Of a stretch of DNA of 64,000 bases, positions 51,626 through 59,365 are shown one piece after another (positions within the stretch are counted from its first letter, which is position 1; every line of letters starts with the position of its first letter). A program made the translations under genes and the position numbers. The stretch covers positions 62,001 through 126,000 of the forward strand of contig NZ_BIME01000013.1 of the NCBI RefSeq assembly GCF_004000925.1, written 5' to 3'. The stretch is from Paenibacillus illinoisensis NBRC 15959. GTDB lineage: Bacteria; Bacillota; Bacilli; Paenibacillales; Paenibacillaceae. The notes under the pieces were generated by a model, which made no database searches, was not told where the DNA came from, and saw nothing but the letters and a program-made list of their open reading frames with translations.

Positions 51626-52443
51626 AGAAGACCCAATATTTATATAAATCACCAAAGACTCTGTTGAACAAAGGGACCGGTTTCCTTAACGGATATACTC
51701 ACACGCTAAATCCCTATACAGGATGTGCCTTTGGATGCTCTTACTGTTACGTCAGGCAAATGCCCGTTTCTTTATTCCGCAAGCAGGATTGGGGAAGCTG
51801 GGTTGATGTGAAGCAGGAAGCTGCCAGCGTACTTGCCAAAGAGTTGAAACGTGCACGCTCCAAAGGTAAAGTCACCATCTTTATGTCATCCAGTACCGAT
51901 CCATATCAGCCTGTCGAATATAAGGAGCAAATTACCCGTTCACTGCTCGAAGTGATGATACAGCATCCTCCGGATTTCATTCTGGTTCAAACCCGCAGTC
52001 CTCTCGTTACACGGGATATGGACCTGCTGCAGCAATTAGGTGACCGTGTGCGTGTCAGCATGACGATTGAGACGTATCGGGATGATATTCGCAAACACTT
52101 TAGTCCGGCTGCACCACCCATTCCCGGTAGATTACATGCAATGGAAAAACTAAGGGATGCAGGTATAGCTACTCAGGTTGCGATTGCCCCTGTACTTCCG
52201 AGCAGCGATAACTTTCCTTCCCTCCTTCGGCCTCTGGTTCAGCGTGTATGTATCGATGATTACTTCATGGGCGATGGCAGTCAAGGGAAACGCACGCGCA
52301 GATTGGGCATGGAGTCGCTCTATCAGGAGTTAGGCGTAGAAGACTGGTATCAACCTGAGGCCTATCAGATCGTCGAGGAACGGATGAGAGAGCATTTTGC
52401 GGAACATGAGATCTGGATCAGTCAGGCAGGATTTGAGCCTTAA
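51622..52443 (+). CDS. SPL-like radical SAM protein
   Basis: A 273-residue radical SAM protein of the spore photoproduct lyase-like family. The iron-sulfur motif is CX3CX2C (Cys35, Cys39, Cys42 in TGCAFGCSYCYV). YTHTLNPYTGC precedes it, and STDPYQPVE with QTRSPLVTRD follow, as in the Rv2578c/SPL-type group. Family members are predicted to act on nucleic acids, but their substrate is not established. Its start overlaps the adaA stop (ATGA), so the two are translationally coupled. A terminator follows. Confidence 0.9.
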   Translation: MKKTQYLYKSPKTLLNKGTGFLNGYTHTLNPYTGCAFGCSYCYVRQMPVSLFRKQDWGSWVDVKQEAASVLAKELKRARSKGKVTIFMSSSTDPYQPVEYKEQITRSLLEVMIQHPPDFILVQTRSPLVTRDMDLLQQLGDRVRVSMTIETYRDDIRKHFSPAAPPIPGRLHAMEKLRDAGIATQVAIAPVLPSSDNFPSLLRPLVQRVCIDDYFMGDGSQGKRTRRLGMESLYQELGVEDWYQPEAYQIVEERMREHFAEHEIWISQAGFEP

Positions 52444-52486
52444 ATGTGGTTTATACGATCAATTTGTAAGATCAAAACAAACGAAG

Positions 52487-52517
52487 AGCCCTGCTTCCTT
52501 AAGCGGAAGACAGGGCT
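52487..52517. terminator. Terminator between the radical SAM gene and the Gfo/Idh gene
   Basis: AGCCCTGCTTCC pairs with GGAAG and CAGGGCT across a one-base bulge (52487-52498, 52505-52517). The T content beyond it is modest on both sides, so the terminator may be weak but could act in both directions. Confidence 0.65.
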
Positions 52518-52551
52518 GCTTGTATTTGTATTAGCATGCTGCATATAAAAA

Positions 52552-53658
52552 TTATTGATCAAGGCTATATAGTGCCAAACCTTCTGGCAGAGCAGAAGGA
52601 CGCTGACAGGTGCTTCTCATTTTATAGAAAGTCTGCTCATCGGAAGAGTCATGGAATGCCCACATCGCTTCAAGAACATGGTAGGCAAGCTCTCCGCTCG
52701 CTCGGTGAGCGCGGCCGCTGTTAGCAGCATACGCCATATCAGCTACACCAATCCCGCGTGTATTTTCCTGATAGCCCGGAAGAAGAGGTACCTCCGTCCA
52801 CTCCTGTTCACCCAGCAAACGGTAACGTACAGGGCCGCCAAATGTGTTAGGATCGGGTACCTGCAGCGTGCCGTGCGTGCCATAGATCTCAATCGGTGGC
52901 AGTGTGCTTCCCCCAAAAACATCAAAGCTCGTAATCAGCGTGCCAATGGCACCTTGCTCGAACTGCAATAGTCCTGCCACATGCGTTGGAATATCAACGG
53001 GGATGGTCTGCCCTCTCTTTTTCTCACTTGTGATTGTACGCTCTTCCATCGCTTTGCCTGTCATGCCAGCAATGGAGCTGATCGGACCCAGCAGCTGCAC
53101 TAATGCTGTCAGATAGTAAGGCCCCATATCGAACATCGGTCCGCCGCCTGAAGCGTAGTAGAATTCCGGATCAGGATGCCAGTGTTCATGCCCTCGGCTC
53201 ATCATGAAAGCCGTAGCAGCTACAGGTTTGCCAATAACGCCATCTTCAACCAGTTTGAGTGAGGTCTGAATGCCTGATCCGAAGAAAGTTTCAGGTGCGC
53301 AGCCTACCAGCAATCCTTTGCGCTTGGCTGTTTCCAGAACAGCCTGCCCTTCCTCGCGTGTAACGGCGAGTGGTTTTTCGACGTAGACGTGTTTTCCCGC
53401 TTCAAGAGAGCGTAAACATACATCTGCGTGGACAGCAGGAATCGTTAAATTGATGATCAGTTCAATCTCTGGATTGGCCAACATCTCATCAACCGTGTAT
53501 ACATTCGGAACGTTATAGGCTGCTGCCTGCTCTTCAGCCCTCTTGCGGTCAATATCCGCCACGGCAACCAGATCTAAGATTTCGAATCGGTGACAGTTTT
53601 CCATATAAATACTGCTGATTTTACCACAGCCAATAATGCCTACTTTCATTGTTTTCAT
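52552..53658 (-). CDS. Gfo/Idh/MocA-family oxidoreductase
   Basis: A 368-residue NAD(P)-dependent oxidoreductase. The Rossmann strand KVGIIGCGKISSIYMEN lies at the N-terminus, the EKPLA motif (VEKPLAVTREEG) near 93-104, and GGGPMFDMGPYYLTALVQLLG near 172-192 is the active-site helix of the family with the conserved aspartate. It probably acts on a sugar or sugar acid. It is the last gene of the lacI-Gfo/Idh-ThuA-Gfo/Idh group, 99 bases after the ThuA gene. The start has GGGAGCCCACC, a weak site. Confidence 0.88.
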   Translation of the reverse strand: MKTMKVGIIGCGKISSIYMENCHRFEILDLVAVADIDRKRAEEQAAAYNVPNVYTVDEMLANPEIELIINLTIPAVHADVCLRSLEAGKHVYVEKPLAVTREEGQAVLETAKRKGLLVGCAPETFFGSGIQTSLKLVEDGVIGKPVAATAFMMSRGHEHWHPDPEFYYASGGGPMFDMGPYYLTALVQLLGPISSIAGMTGKAMEERTITSEKKRGQTIPVDIPTHVAGLLQFEQGAIGTLITSFDVFGGSTLPPIEIYGTHGTLQVPDPNTFGGPVRYRLLGEQEWTEVPLLPGYQENTRGIGVADMAYAANSGRAHRASGELAYHVLEAMWAFHDSSDEQTFYKMRSTCQRPSALPEGLALYSLDQ

Positions 53659-53757
53659 GCAGGTGGGCTCCCTTCAAACGGATCGGAATTGTGGAATGCT
53701 GGTCAAGATTTGCTCATGTACGTATGTCCCTTGGTTTATCACAAAAAGTAACGGAAA

Positions 53758-54483
53758 TTAAGTTTGGTTATCGGCCATGCCTGTGTACACTTCAGCTTTT
53801 TGGCCTGTTGTATTATTGGCAACCGCTTTGCCTGCTGCAGCCCATTTGAAGCCACTGCGCATCATTTCGGTGACTTGCTGCATCTCTACAATATCCGCAT
53901 GATGACCAAGCGAGTTGTAGTACACACGGCCAGCACCCCAACGCTTCGTCCATACAACCGGCATATCCACTGGCCCATTCGCTGAATGGGGACCTTCCAC
54001 GACCGGGAAACGAGTTGTTGCCAGTACTTCAACCGCAGGGTCAACGTGCAGGTAGTATTGCTCGCTTTTCACCTGAAAATCTTCAATGTGGTCCAGCAGC
54101 GGACTTGAACCGCGTTTGATGTTTACCGTATACTCGACGCCATCATTGCCCGGGTGTGCAACCCATTGACCGCCAGTCATGAACTGCCAATCGACATTGT
54201 TCCGGAACGCATCACACATCCCGCCGTGAATACCTGCGAGCCCAACGCCGCTCTGAACGGCAGCCGATACATTGTTGACCAGTTCCTGTTCAATCTGTCC
54301 CATCGTCCACAGAGGGACGATCAGATCGAGTCCCAGCAGTTTGTCGGCATCTGCATAGGCTTCCAATGTATTCGAGACCTCGACCTCAAACTGTTCTTCC
54401 TTCAAAATGCGCTCAAAAATCGCTGCTACCTGTTCCGGTTCATGTCCATCCCAGCCGCCCCATACAATAAGTGCCTTACTCAT
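53758..54483 (-). CDS. ThuA-like (glutamine amidotransferase-like) protein
   Basis: A 241-residue ThuA-domain protein. The N-terminal IVWGGWDGHEPEQVA and central GLAGIHGGMCDAFRNN segments, with the class I amidotransferase-like fold, are typical. WTKRWGAGRVYYNSLGH near the end is diagnostic. ThuA was named in a rhizobial trehalose-use operon; its catalytic role is unproven, and family members accompany Gfo/Idh enzymes in keto-sugar pathways. It is flanked on the same strand by two Gfo/Idh genes here, which supports a shared sugar pathway. The start has GCGAGTGA, a weak site. Confidence 0.9.
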   Translation of the reverse strand: MSKALIVWGGWDGHEPEQVAAIFERILKEEQFEVEVSNTLEAYADADKLLGLDLIVPLWTMGQIEQELVNNVSAAVQSGVGLAGIHGGMCDAFRNNVDWQFMTGGQWVAHPGNDGVEYTVNIKRGSSPLLDHIEDFQVKSEQYYLHVDPAVEVLATTRFPVVEGPHSANGPVDMPVVWTKRWGAGRVYYNSLGHHADIVEMQQVTEMMRSGFKWAAAGKAVANNTTGQKAEVYTGMADNQT

Positions 54484-54603
54484 CGCTTTATCACTCGCTT
54501 TCGGATAGTTTTTATAGATCCTGCCTGTGTATCGCTGCCACGCTAATCGTTTGACTTCTCTTCATTTCAAATGCTCCAGTTTGCATCAACAGCTAAACGT
54601 TAC

Positions 54604-55776
54604 TCACATCTCATCAAGGGAAACCCAGCGCCGTTCTGTTACAGAACGTTCTACGGCTTCGAGCACAGCCTGGCAGGCAACACCATCATGGAAACTTGGT
54701 GAAGGCTGACGGCCTTCCGAGATGGCTGTAACCAGCTCCAGCATCTCGTGTGTAAAGGTATGCTCGAATCCGATGGTATGTCCTGCTGGCCACCAGGCCT
54801 CGGCATACTTATGCGCCGGATCTGTAGCCAGAACACGCCGGAATCCCTGAACGTCCTCTTCATCTTTCGTAAAATACACTTCCAGTTCATTCATTCGTTC
54901 AAAGTCAAACCGGACACTGCCCAGGCTGCCGTTGATCTCGAATGAATTTGTGCTGCGGTGACCTGCCGCAAAGCGTGTAGCCTCGAAGCTGCCAAGTGCA
55001 CCGCCTGCAAACCTGGCCAGGAACAATGTCGCATCATCCACTGTCACTTCGCCCTTCGGTGCGTCCGCATTCGAGCTTCCTTTGGCACTGAGTCCAGTCA
55101 TTTCGGAAGCAAGCGGCCGTTCCTTAATGAACGTCTCACTCATTCCGATGACTTCTTGGAACTCCCCAACAAGGAAGCGTGCGAGATCAATTAAGTGTGC
55201 ACCCAGATCGCCGTGCGATCCCGAGCCAGCCACTTCCTTTTGCAAGCGCCAGACAAGCGGGAATGATGGATCCATGATCCAGTCCTGCAGGAAAAATGCG
55301 CGGAAGTGATAGATCTTACCCAGGCGTCCGCTCTGAACCAATTCCTTGGCAAGCTGCACAGCCGGGGAGAAGCGATAGTTGAATCCAACCATGTGGGCAA
55401 CACCAGCATCTTCTGCTGCTTGAAGCATCTCTCTCGAATCGGCAAGCGACAAGGCCAGCGGTTTCTCACAGAACAAGTGTTTACCCTGACGGGCTGCTTC
55501 CAGTGCAATCTCCTTATGTGCATCACTCGGAGCGTTAATATCAATCAGATCAATATCATCCCGCTGTACCAATTCACGCCAGTCGGTTACACTTTCGGAC
55601 CAGCCGAACTGGTTCGCTGCTTCCTGGACACCTTTTTCATTCCGGCCGCAGATGACCGCCATTTCAGGCTGTAGCGGTGCTGACGGGAAAAACATGGGCA
55701 AACTGCGATAAGCATTGCTATGGGCCTTCCCCATAAACTTGTATCCTACCATTCCGACACGTAGACGTTGTGACAT
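54604..55776 (-). CDS. Gfo/Idh/MocA-family oxidoreductase
   Basis: A 390-residue NAD(P)-dependent oxidoreductase. The Rossmann motif VGMVGYKFMGKAHSNAYRS, the CEKPLA motif (FCEKPLALSLADSRE near 97-111), and HGDLGAHLIDLARFLVGE near 194-211 carrying the catalytic aspartate/histidine region are all present. Its length is above the family average, and it is related to inositol/scyllo-inosose-type dehydrogenases by pattern. It lies 39 bases after the LacI-type gene, behind AAAGGAGG, and is the first enzyme gene of the group. Confidence 0.88.
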   Translation of the reverse strand: MSQRLRVGMVGYKFMGKAHSNAYRSLPMFFPSAPLQPEMAVICGRNEKGVQEAANQFGWSESVTDWRELVQRDDIDLIDINAPSDAHKEIALEAARQGKHLFCEKPLALSLADSREMLQAAEDAGVAHMVGFNYRFSPAVQLAKELVQSGRLGKIYHFRAFFLQDWIMDPSFPLVWRLQKEVAGSGSHGDLGAHLIDLARFLVGEFQEVIGMSETFIKERPLASEMTGLSAKGSSNADAPKGEVTVDDATLFLARFAGGALGSFEATRFAAGHRSTNSFEINGSLGSVRFDFERMNELEVYFTKDEEDVQGFRRVLATDPAHKYAEAWWPAGHTIGFEHTFTHEMLELVTAISEGRQPSPSFHDGVACQAVLEAVERSVTERRWVSLDEM

Positions 55777-55815
55777 GTTCTTTTCCTCCTTTGGAATCTA
55801 AAATCATGCTCTATG

Positions 55816-56862
55816 CTACTTACGAATCGATGAAGCCCTGACGATTAACTCTGCAGGCAATAACTCTCTGTGCCACTCCGATGAAAAATCTGAATCCTTA
55901 GTTGAAGCGCTTCCATCCAGAGAACCATGTATGAGTTTTGATGCTGCCAGTTCACCCATTTCATAAAAAGGTACCCTGACGCTGGTTAGCGGAGGCACGG
56001 CCATCTCTGCAGCATCGGAGTCGTCATACCCGACAAAAGCCGGGAAATCCTCCACCCTAATCCCGCGCTCACGCAAACCGTGCATAACACCAATAGCCAT
56101 ACGGTCGTTGGCAGCAAATACGGCGTCGATCTCGTCAAGCCTTGCCGCAATCGTGGCTGCAGCCTCCACACCGCTTCTTCTGCTGTAATTCCCTTCAAGC
56201 AGCAGGCTGGGATCCAGCTCCATTCCGGCTTCCTGCAAACCAACGCGAACACCTTGCAGCCGCTCCTGACTGTTGGAATAACTGTCCGGACCGTTGAGAA
56301 AAGCAATATTTCGGTAATCCTGATCGGTAAGATGACGAATGGCGAGCCGACTGCCTTCCACATGATCAGCATCCACTTCCAGAAAGGCCTCTCCTGCAAA
56401 GTGTTGATTCATGACGCAAAAAGGATGACCTTCCTCTTGCAGCTGCTGCATTGCTGCCAGTTCCCCAAGGTCGTCTCTGGCCCCAAGAATAATGCAGGCG
56501 TCCACTTTTTGACGTCGGAACAGGTCGGCATAATTCATGACTTCACCTGGTGATCTGAACATGACCAGCAGATCCATACCGCTGTCTCTGGCCTTATTAC
56601 CAATACCACTTAGCATTTCCGAGAAAAAATAAGCAGAAAACAAATGCGCCTTCGGAACATAAGGCAAAACAACCCCGAGGTTGCCGCTTTTGCTTCTGGC
56701 GAAGCTGCGTGCAAGGGCACTCGGCACATACCCCAGCTTCTGGGAAGCTTCCAACACTTTGCGCCTTGTCTCCTCTTTGATCGGACCAACCCCGTTAAGA
56801 ACCCGAGAGACCGTAGCTTCGGAGACTCCTGCCAAGTCAGCGACCTCTTTGCGGGATGCCAC
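55816..56862 (-). CDS. LacI-family regulator of the Gfo/Idh-ThuA operon
   Basis: A 348-residue LacI-type regulator. The helix-turn-helix is ASRKEVADLAGVSEATVSRV, followed by hinge ALARSFARS. The effector domain includes VFAANDRMAIGVMHGL. The start chosen is GTG at 56862, eight bases after AGGGGGTG; a GTG three codons earlier (56871) falls inside that ribosome binding site. A perfect 16-base palindrome lies about 55 bases upstream, probably its own operator. It heads the operon, so it likely controls itself and the three enzyme genes. Confidence 0.9.
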   Translation of the reverse strand: MASRKEVADLAGVSEATVSRVLNGVGPIKEETRRKVLEASQKLGYVPSALARSFARSKSGNLGVVLPYVPKAHLFSAYFFSEMLSGIGNKARDSGMDLLVMFRSPGEVMNYADLFRRQKVDACIILGARDDLGELAAMQQLQEEGHPFCVMNQHFAGEAFLEVDADHVEGSRLAIRHLTDQDYRNIAFLNGPDSYSNSQERLQGVRVGLQEAGMELDPSLLLEGNYSRRSGVEAAATIAARLDEIDAVFAANDRMAIGVMHGLRERGIRVEDFPAFVGYDDSDAAEMAVPPLTSVRVPFYEMGELAASKLIHGSLDGSASTKDSDFSSEWHRELLPAELIVRASSIRK

Positions 56863-56917
56863 GAATTTCACCCCCTTACGTCCTTTAAATACGATACTAT
56901 TTGTAGAAGATTATTTT

Positions 56918-56933
56918 ATGTACGCGCGTACAT
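56918..56933. promoter_or_regulatory. Operator of the LacI-Gfo/Idh-ThuA operon
   Basis: ATGTACGCGCGTACAT is a perfect 16-base palindrome with a CG centre, as LacI-family repressors prefer. It lies in the presumed promoter, about 55 bases before the LacI-type start. Confidence 0.7.
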
Positions 56934-56974
56934 TTTCTCATGTGTTGTAACCGTTGTCAATGCTTTTAACATAA

Positions 56975-57014
56975 AACAGGAAGAGGATCTCTATTAGCAG
57001 ATTCCCTTCCTGTT
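56975..57014 (-). terminator. Possible terminator of glpX
   Basis: AACAGGAAG with GGATCT pairs with AGATTCC and CTTCCTGTT in an interrupted stem about 100 bases after the glpX stop. On the minus strand TTTTATG follows. Confidence 0.55.
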
Positions 57015-57118
57015 TGATTAATCTACGAGCACAAATCTTGTCCTAAGAATGATGGATGATTCTAATAGATAACCTATGGTTTGGCAGCGACTTTTAGACC
57101 TTTAAAGCGCAGTTTTGT

Positions 57119-58195
57119 CTAAGTCAACACACTCTGATTCACCGATGATTGGCTAAACTCTGCCTGTTCTACTATTTTAGCCGGGCTTTGGATACGGTCT
57201 GAGGGTTCCGGCGTAGCTTGCAGTTTCCGTACCTTGTGAAGCACTTCCTTGTTGGGCAGGAAATGCACGGAGCGAATGTAACGGATCGTTTTGGTTTTGG
57301 CACGCATGACAATGGAATCTGTCTCGGCACGGTCATCTGCAAGATAACGCACACCGCCCAATATCTCTCCTGGCGTTACACCGGTTGCAGCGAAAATGAC
57401 ATCTTCGGTACCGATCATGTCCTGCATCGTTAAGACTTTGTAAGGATTATCAATGCCCATCTGCAGGCATCGCTGGAACTCGTCTGCATTGGCAGGCATT
57501 AAGCGGCCTTGTATTTCGCCTCCCAGGCAAGAGAGTGCTGCTGCAGCCAGCACGCCTTCAGGAGCTCCGCCAGAACCAACGTATAAGTCAATGCCTGCCT
57601 CAGGGAATGCAGGCGCCATGGCACCCGCTACATCGCCGTCACTGAGGAACTTGATCCGTACGCCAACCTTGCGAAGCGTTTTAATCGTGCTCTCATGCCG
57701 TGTACGGTCCAGGATCATGACAGTCAGATCCGAAATGTTTTTGTTCAGTGCGGCAGCTGCTTTCTCTAGCGTAACCTCAACCGGGTCTTCGATGCTGACC
57801 TTGCCGACCAGTGCCGGACCTACAGCCAGTTTCTCCATATACATATCCGGTGCATGGAGCAGGTTTCCTTTTCCCGCCACTGCAATAACCGATAAAGCGT
57901 TGTTCAGTCCCTTGGCCACAATTTCTGTACCTTCAAGAGGATCTACAGCAACGTCTACTTCAGGTCCTTCAGCGTTACCCACTTCCTCGCCGATGTACAA
58001 CATGGGCGCTTCGTCCATTTCTCCTTCACCGATTACCACCGTGCCGCGAATGGACACGGAATCGAACATGGCGCGCATGGCCAAAGTAGCCGCTTCATCT
58101 GCACTGTTCTTGTCACCTCGTCCCATCCAGGGGGCTGAAGCTAACGCAGCCAATTCTGTTACTCGGACAATTTCCAACGCCAGTTCGCGTTCCAT
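57119..58195 (-). CDS. glpX: Fructose-1,6-bisphosphatase class II
   Basis: A 358-residue GlpX-type fructose-1,6-bisphosphatase, used in gluconeogenesis. It shares the inositol monophosphatase-like metal sites: GEGEMDEAPML near 55-65 and VDPLEGTE near 83-90, with GGAPEGVLAAAAL for the sugar phosphate near 187-199. The start ATG at 58195 lies behind GGAAAGGAAG; an upstream extension to 58264 lacks a site. The C-terminal tail after about 330 (KVRKLQATPEPSDRIQSP) exceeds the usual length and looks disordered. The gene stands alone. Confidence 0.93.
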   Translation of the reverse strand: MERELALEIVRVTELAALASAPWMGRGDKNSADEAATLAMRAMFDSVSIRGTVVIGEGEMDEAPMLYIGEEVGNAEGPEVDVAVDPLEGTEIVAKGLNNALSVIAVAGKGNLLHAPDMYMEKLAVGPALVGKVSIEDPVEVTLEKAAAALNKNISDLTVMILDRTRHESTIKTLRKVGVRIKFLSDGDVAGAMAPAFPEAGIDLYVGSGGAPEGVLAAAALSCLGGEIQGRLMPANADEFQRCLQMGIDNPYKVLTMQDMIGTEDVIFAATGVTPGEILGGVRYLADDRAETDSIVMRAKTKTIRYIRSVHFLPNKEVLHKVRKLQATPEPSDRIQSPAKIVEQAEFSQSSVNQSVLT

Positions 58196-58267
58196 TTTTC
58201 CCACTTCCTTTCCAGTTTTCAACAGCATACATGGAAAGTACTCCCAAATCCATCGCAAATCCATATG

Positions 58268-58299
58268 AAAATGATCTAAAATCAGCTAAGGATCATTTT
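58268..58299. other. Inverted repeat in the glpX upstream region
   Basis: AAAATGATC (58268-58276) and GATCATTTT (58291-58299) flank 14 bases, about 75 bases upstream of glpX. It could be an operator or a 5' UTR hairpin. The whole gap from 58196 to 58766 is AT-rich and contains no gene I can support. Confidence 0.45.
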
Positions 58300-58766
58300 T
58301 TGGAATTAACCCCTTTCTCTTTTAAGGAGCTAATTCTTATCATTTTCCAACGATATTGAGTTGGTTCTTTAAAAGATAACCTGCAGGGTAATTCCAACTT
58401 TGATTTCGTGCAGCGTGCCTTTTAGCTATTAAGAACACGAGAATAATGAATATTAAAAGGAATTTGTTTACGCATTCTAAACTTCTTCAAACAACATACA
58501 ATCGATAAATTCGAGATGTTTGTTTATAGTGGTCTTACTTTTTCATCAAAATTCGAAAACGATTATAATTCTACCCTATTCAGTAAATAAAGTAGCGGAA
58601 AATCCATGAGAGTAGGTTATATTTATTTCATAATTTTGAGTTGAATTTTAAATATGTTGGTAGATGTTGGTTCAACTATTTTATTCTTCAATATAGATGA
58701 GGCTTATGGAGGTTATCGAAAATAATAAGTTTACATAATATTTATTACGTTTATTCATAAAATAAA

Positions 58767-58812
58767 GACCGGACGAAATGGAGTTGAGAACTCCCTTCAC
58801 GCCCGGTTTTTT
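58767..58812. terminator. Terminator of the xanthine dehydrogenase-type operon
   Basis: ACCGG (58768-58772) pairs with CCGGT (58803-58807), and GGAGTT with AACTCC inside. A T run follows on the plus strand, and CTTTATTTT on the minus strand. It lies about 55 bases past the small-subunit stop. Confidence 0.65.
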
Positions 58813-58864
58813 ATTCGTTTGATATTAAAATATTATGAGCTGATCACTCACCTGTACCTCATGG

Positions 58865-59365
58865 CTAAGTAGCCTTCGTTTCCTCACAACTCTCACTTGC
58901 TTTACATACTGCTCTTATAATTCCTCCATATCCGGTGCAGCGGCACAGATTGCCGCATAATCCCGTTTCGATCTGTTCCTGTGTAGGCTGGGGATGATGA
59001 TCAAGCAGTGCCTTGGTGGCAATGACCATCCCTGGTGTACAATAACCGCATTGAAACCCGCCCTCTTCTACAAAGGCCTGCTGTATTGGATGCAGACTCC
59101 CTTCCCGCTTACCGTGAAGCCCTTCAATGGTCGTAATTTCACTTCCTTCACATTGATAAGCCATAATCAGGCAGGAATTGACCGGTTCTCCATCCATAAG
59201 CACCATGCATGCACCGCAGCGTCCAACTTCACAGGACACCTTGGTTCCGGTCAGGTTCAAATGAGTCCGAAGCACATCCACCAGCCGGGTCGTTTGAGCA
59301 ATGTTAAGTCGCTTCTCTTCCCCATTCACTACTGCTGACCAGATGTTACCAAGCGGCTTGCTCAT
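58865..59365 (-). CDS. Xanthine dehydrogenase-type [2Fe-2S] subunit
   Basis: A 166-residue iron-sulfur subunit of a molybdenum hydroxylase. The plant-type cluster uses Cys45, Cys50, Cys53 and Cys65 (CEVGRCGAC). The second cluster uses Cys106, Cys109, Cys141 and Cys143 (CGYC, CRC). The chosen ATG at 59365 follows AGGAAGGGGTGAG and overlaps the end of the large-subunit gene. It passes electrons from the molybdenum centre to the FAD subunit. A purine substrate is suggested by homology to PucE, but other hydroxylases share this plan. Confidence 0.93.
   Translation of the reverse strand: MSKPLGNIWSAVVNGEEKRLNIAQTTRLVDVLRTHLNLTGTKVSCEVGRCGACMVLMDGEPVNSCLIMAYQCEGSEITTIEGLHGKREGSLHPIQQAFVEEGGFQCGYCTPGMVIATKALLDHHPQPTQEQIETGLCGNLCRCTGYGGIIRAVCKASESCEETKAT

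Noticed and set aside
57453..58268. 271-codon frame antisense to glpX
   Set aside because: It is Ser/Pro/Ala-rich with no domain and is explained by codon use of glpX on the other strand.
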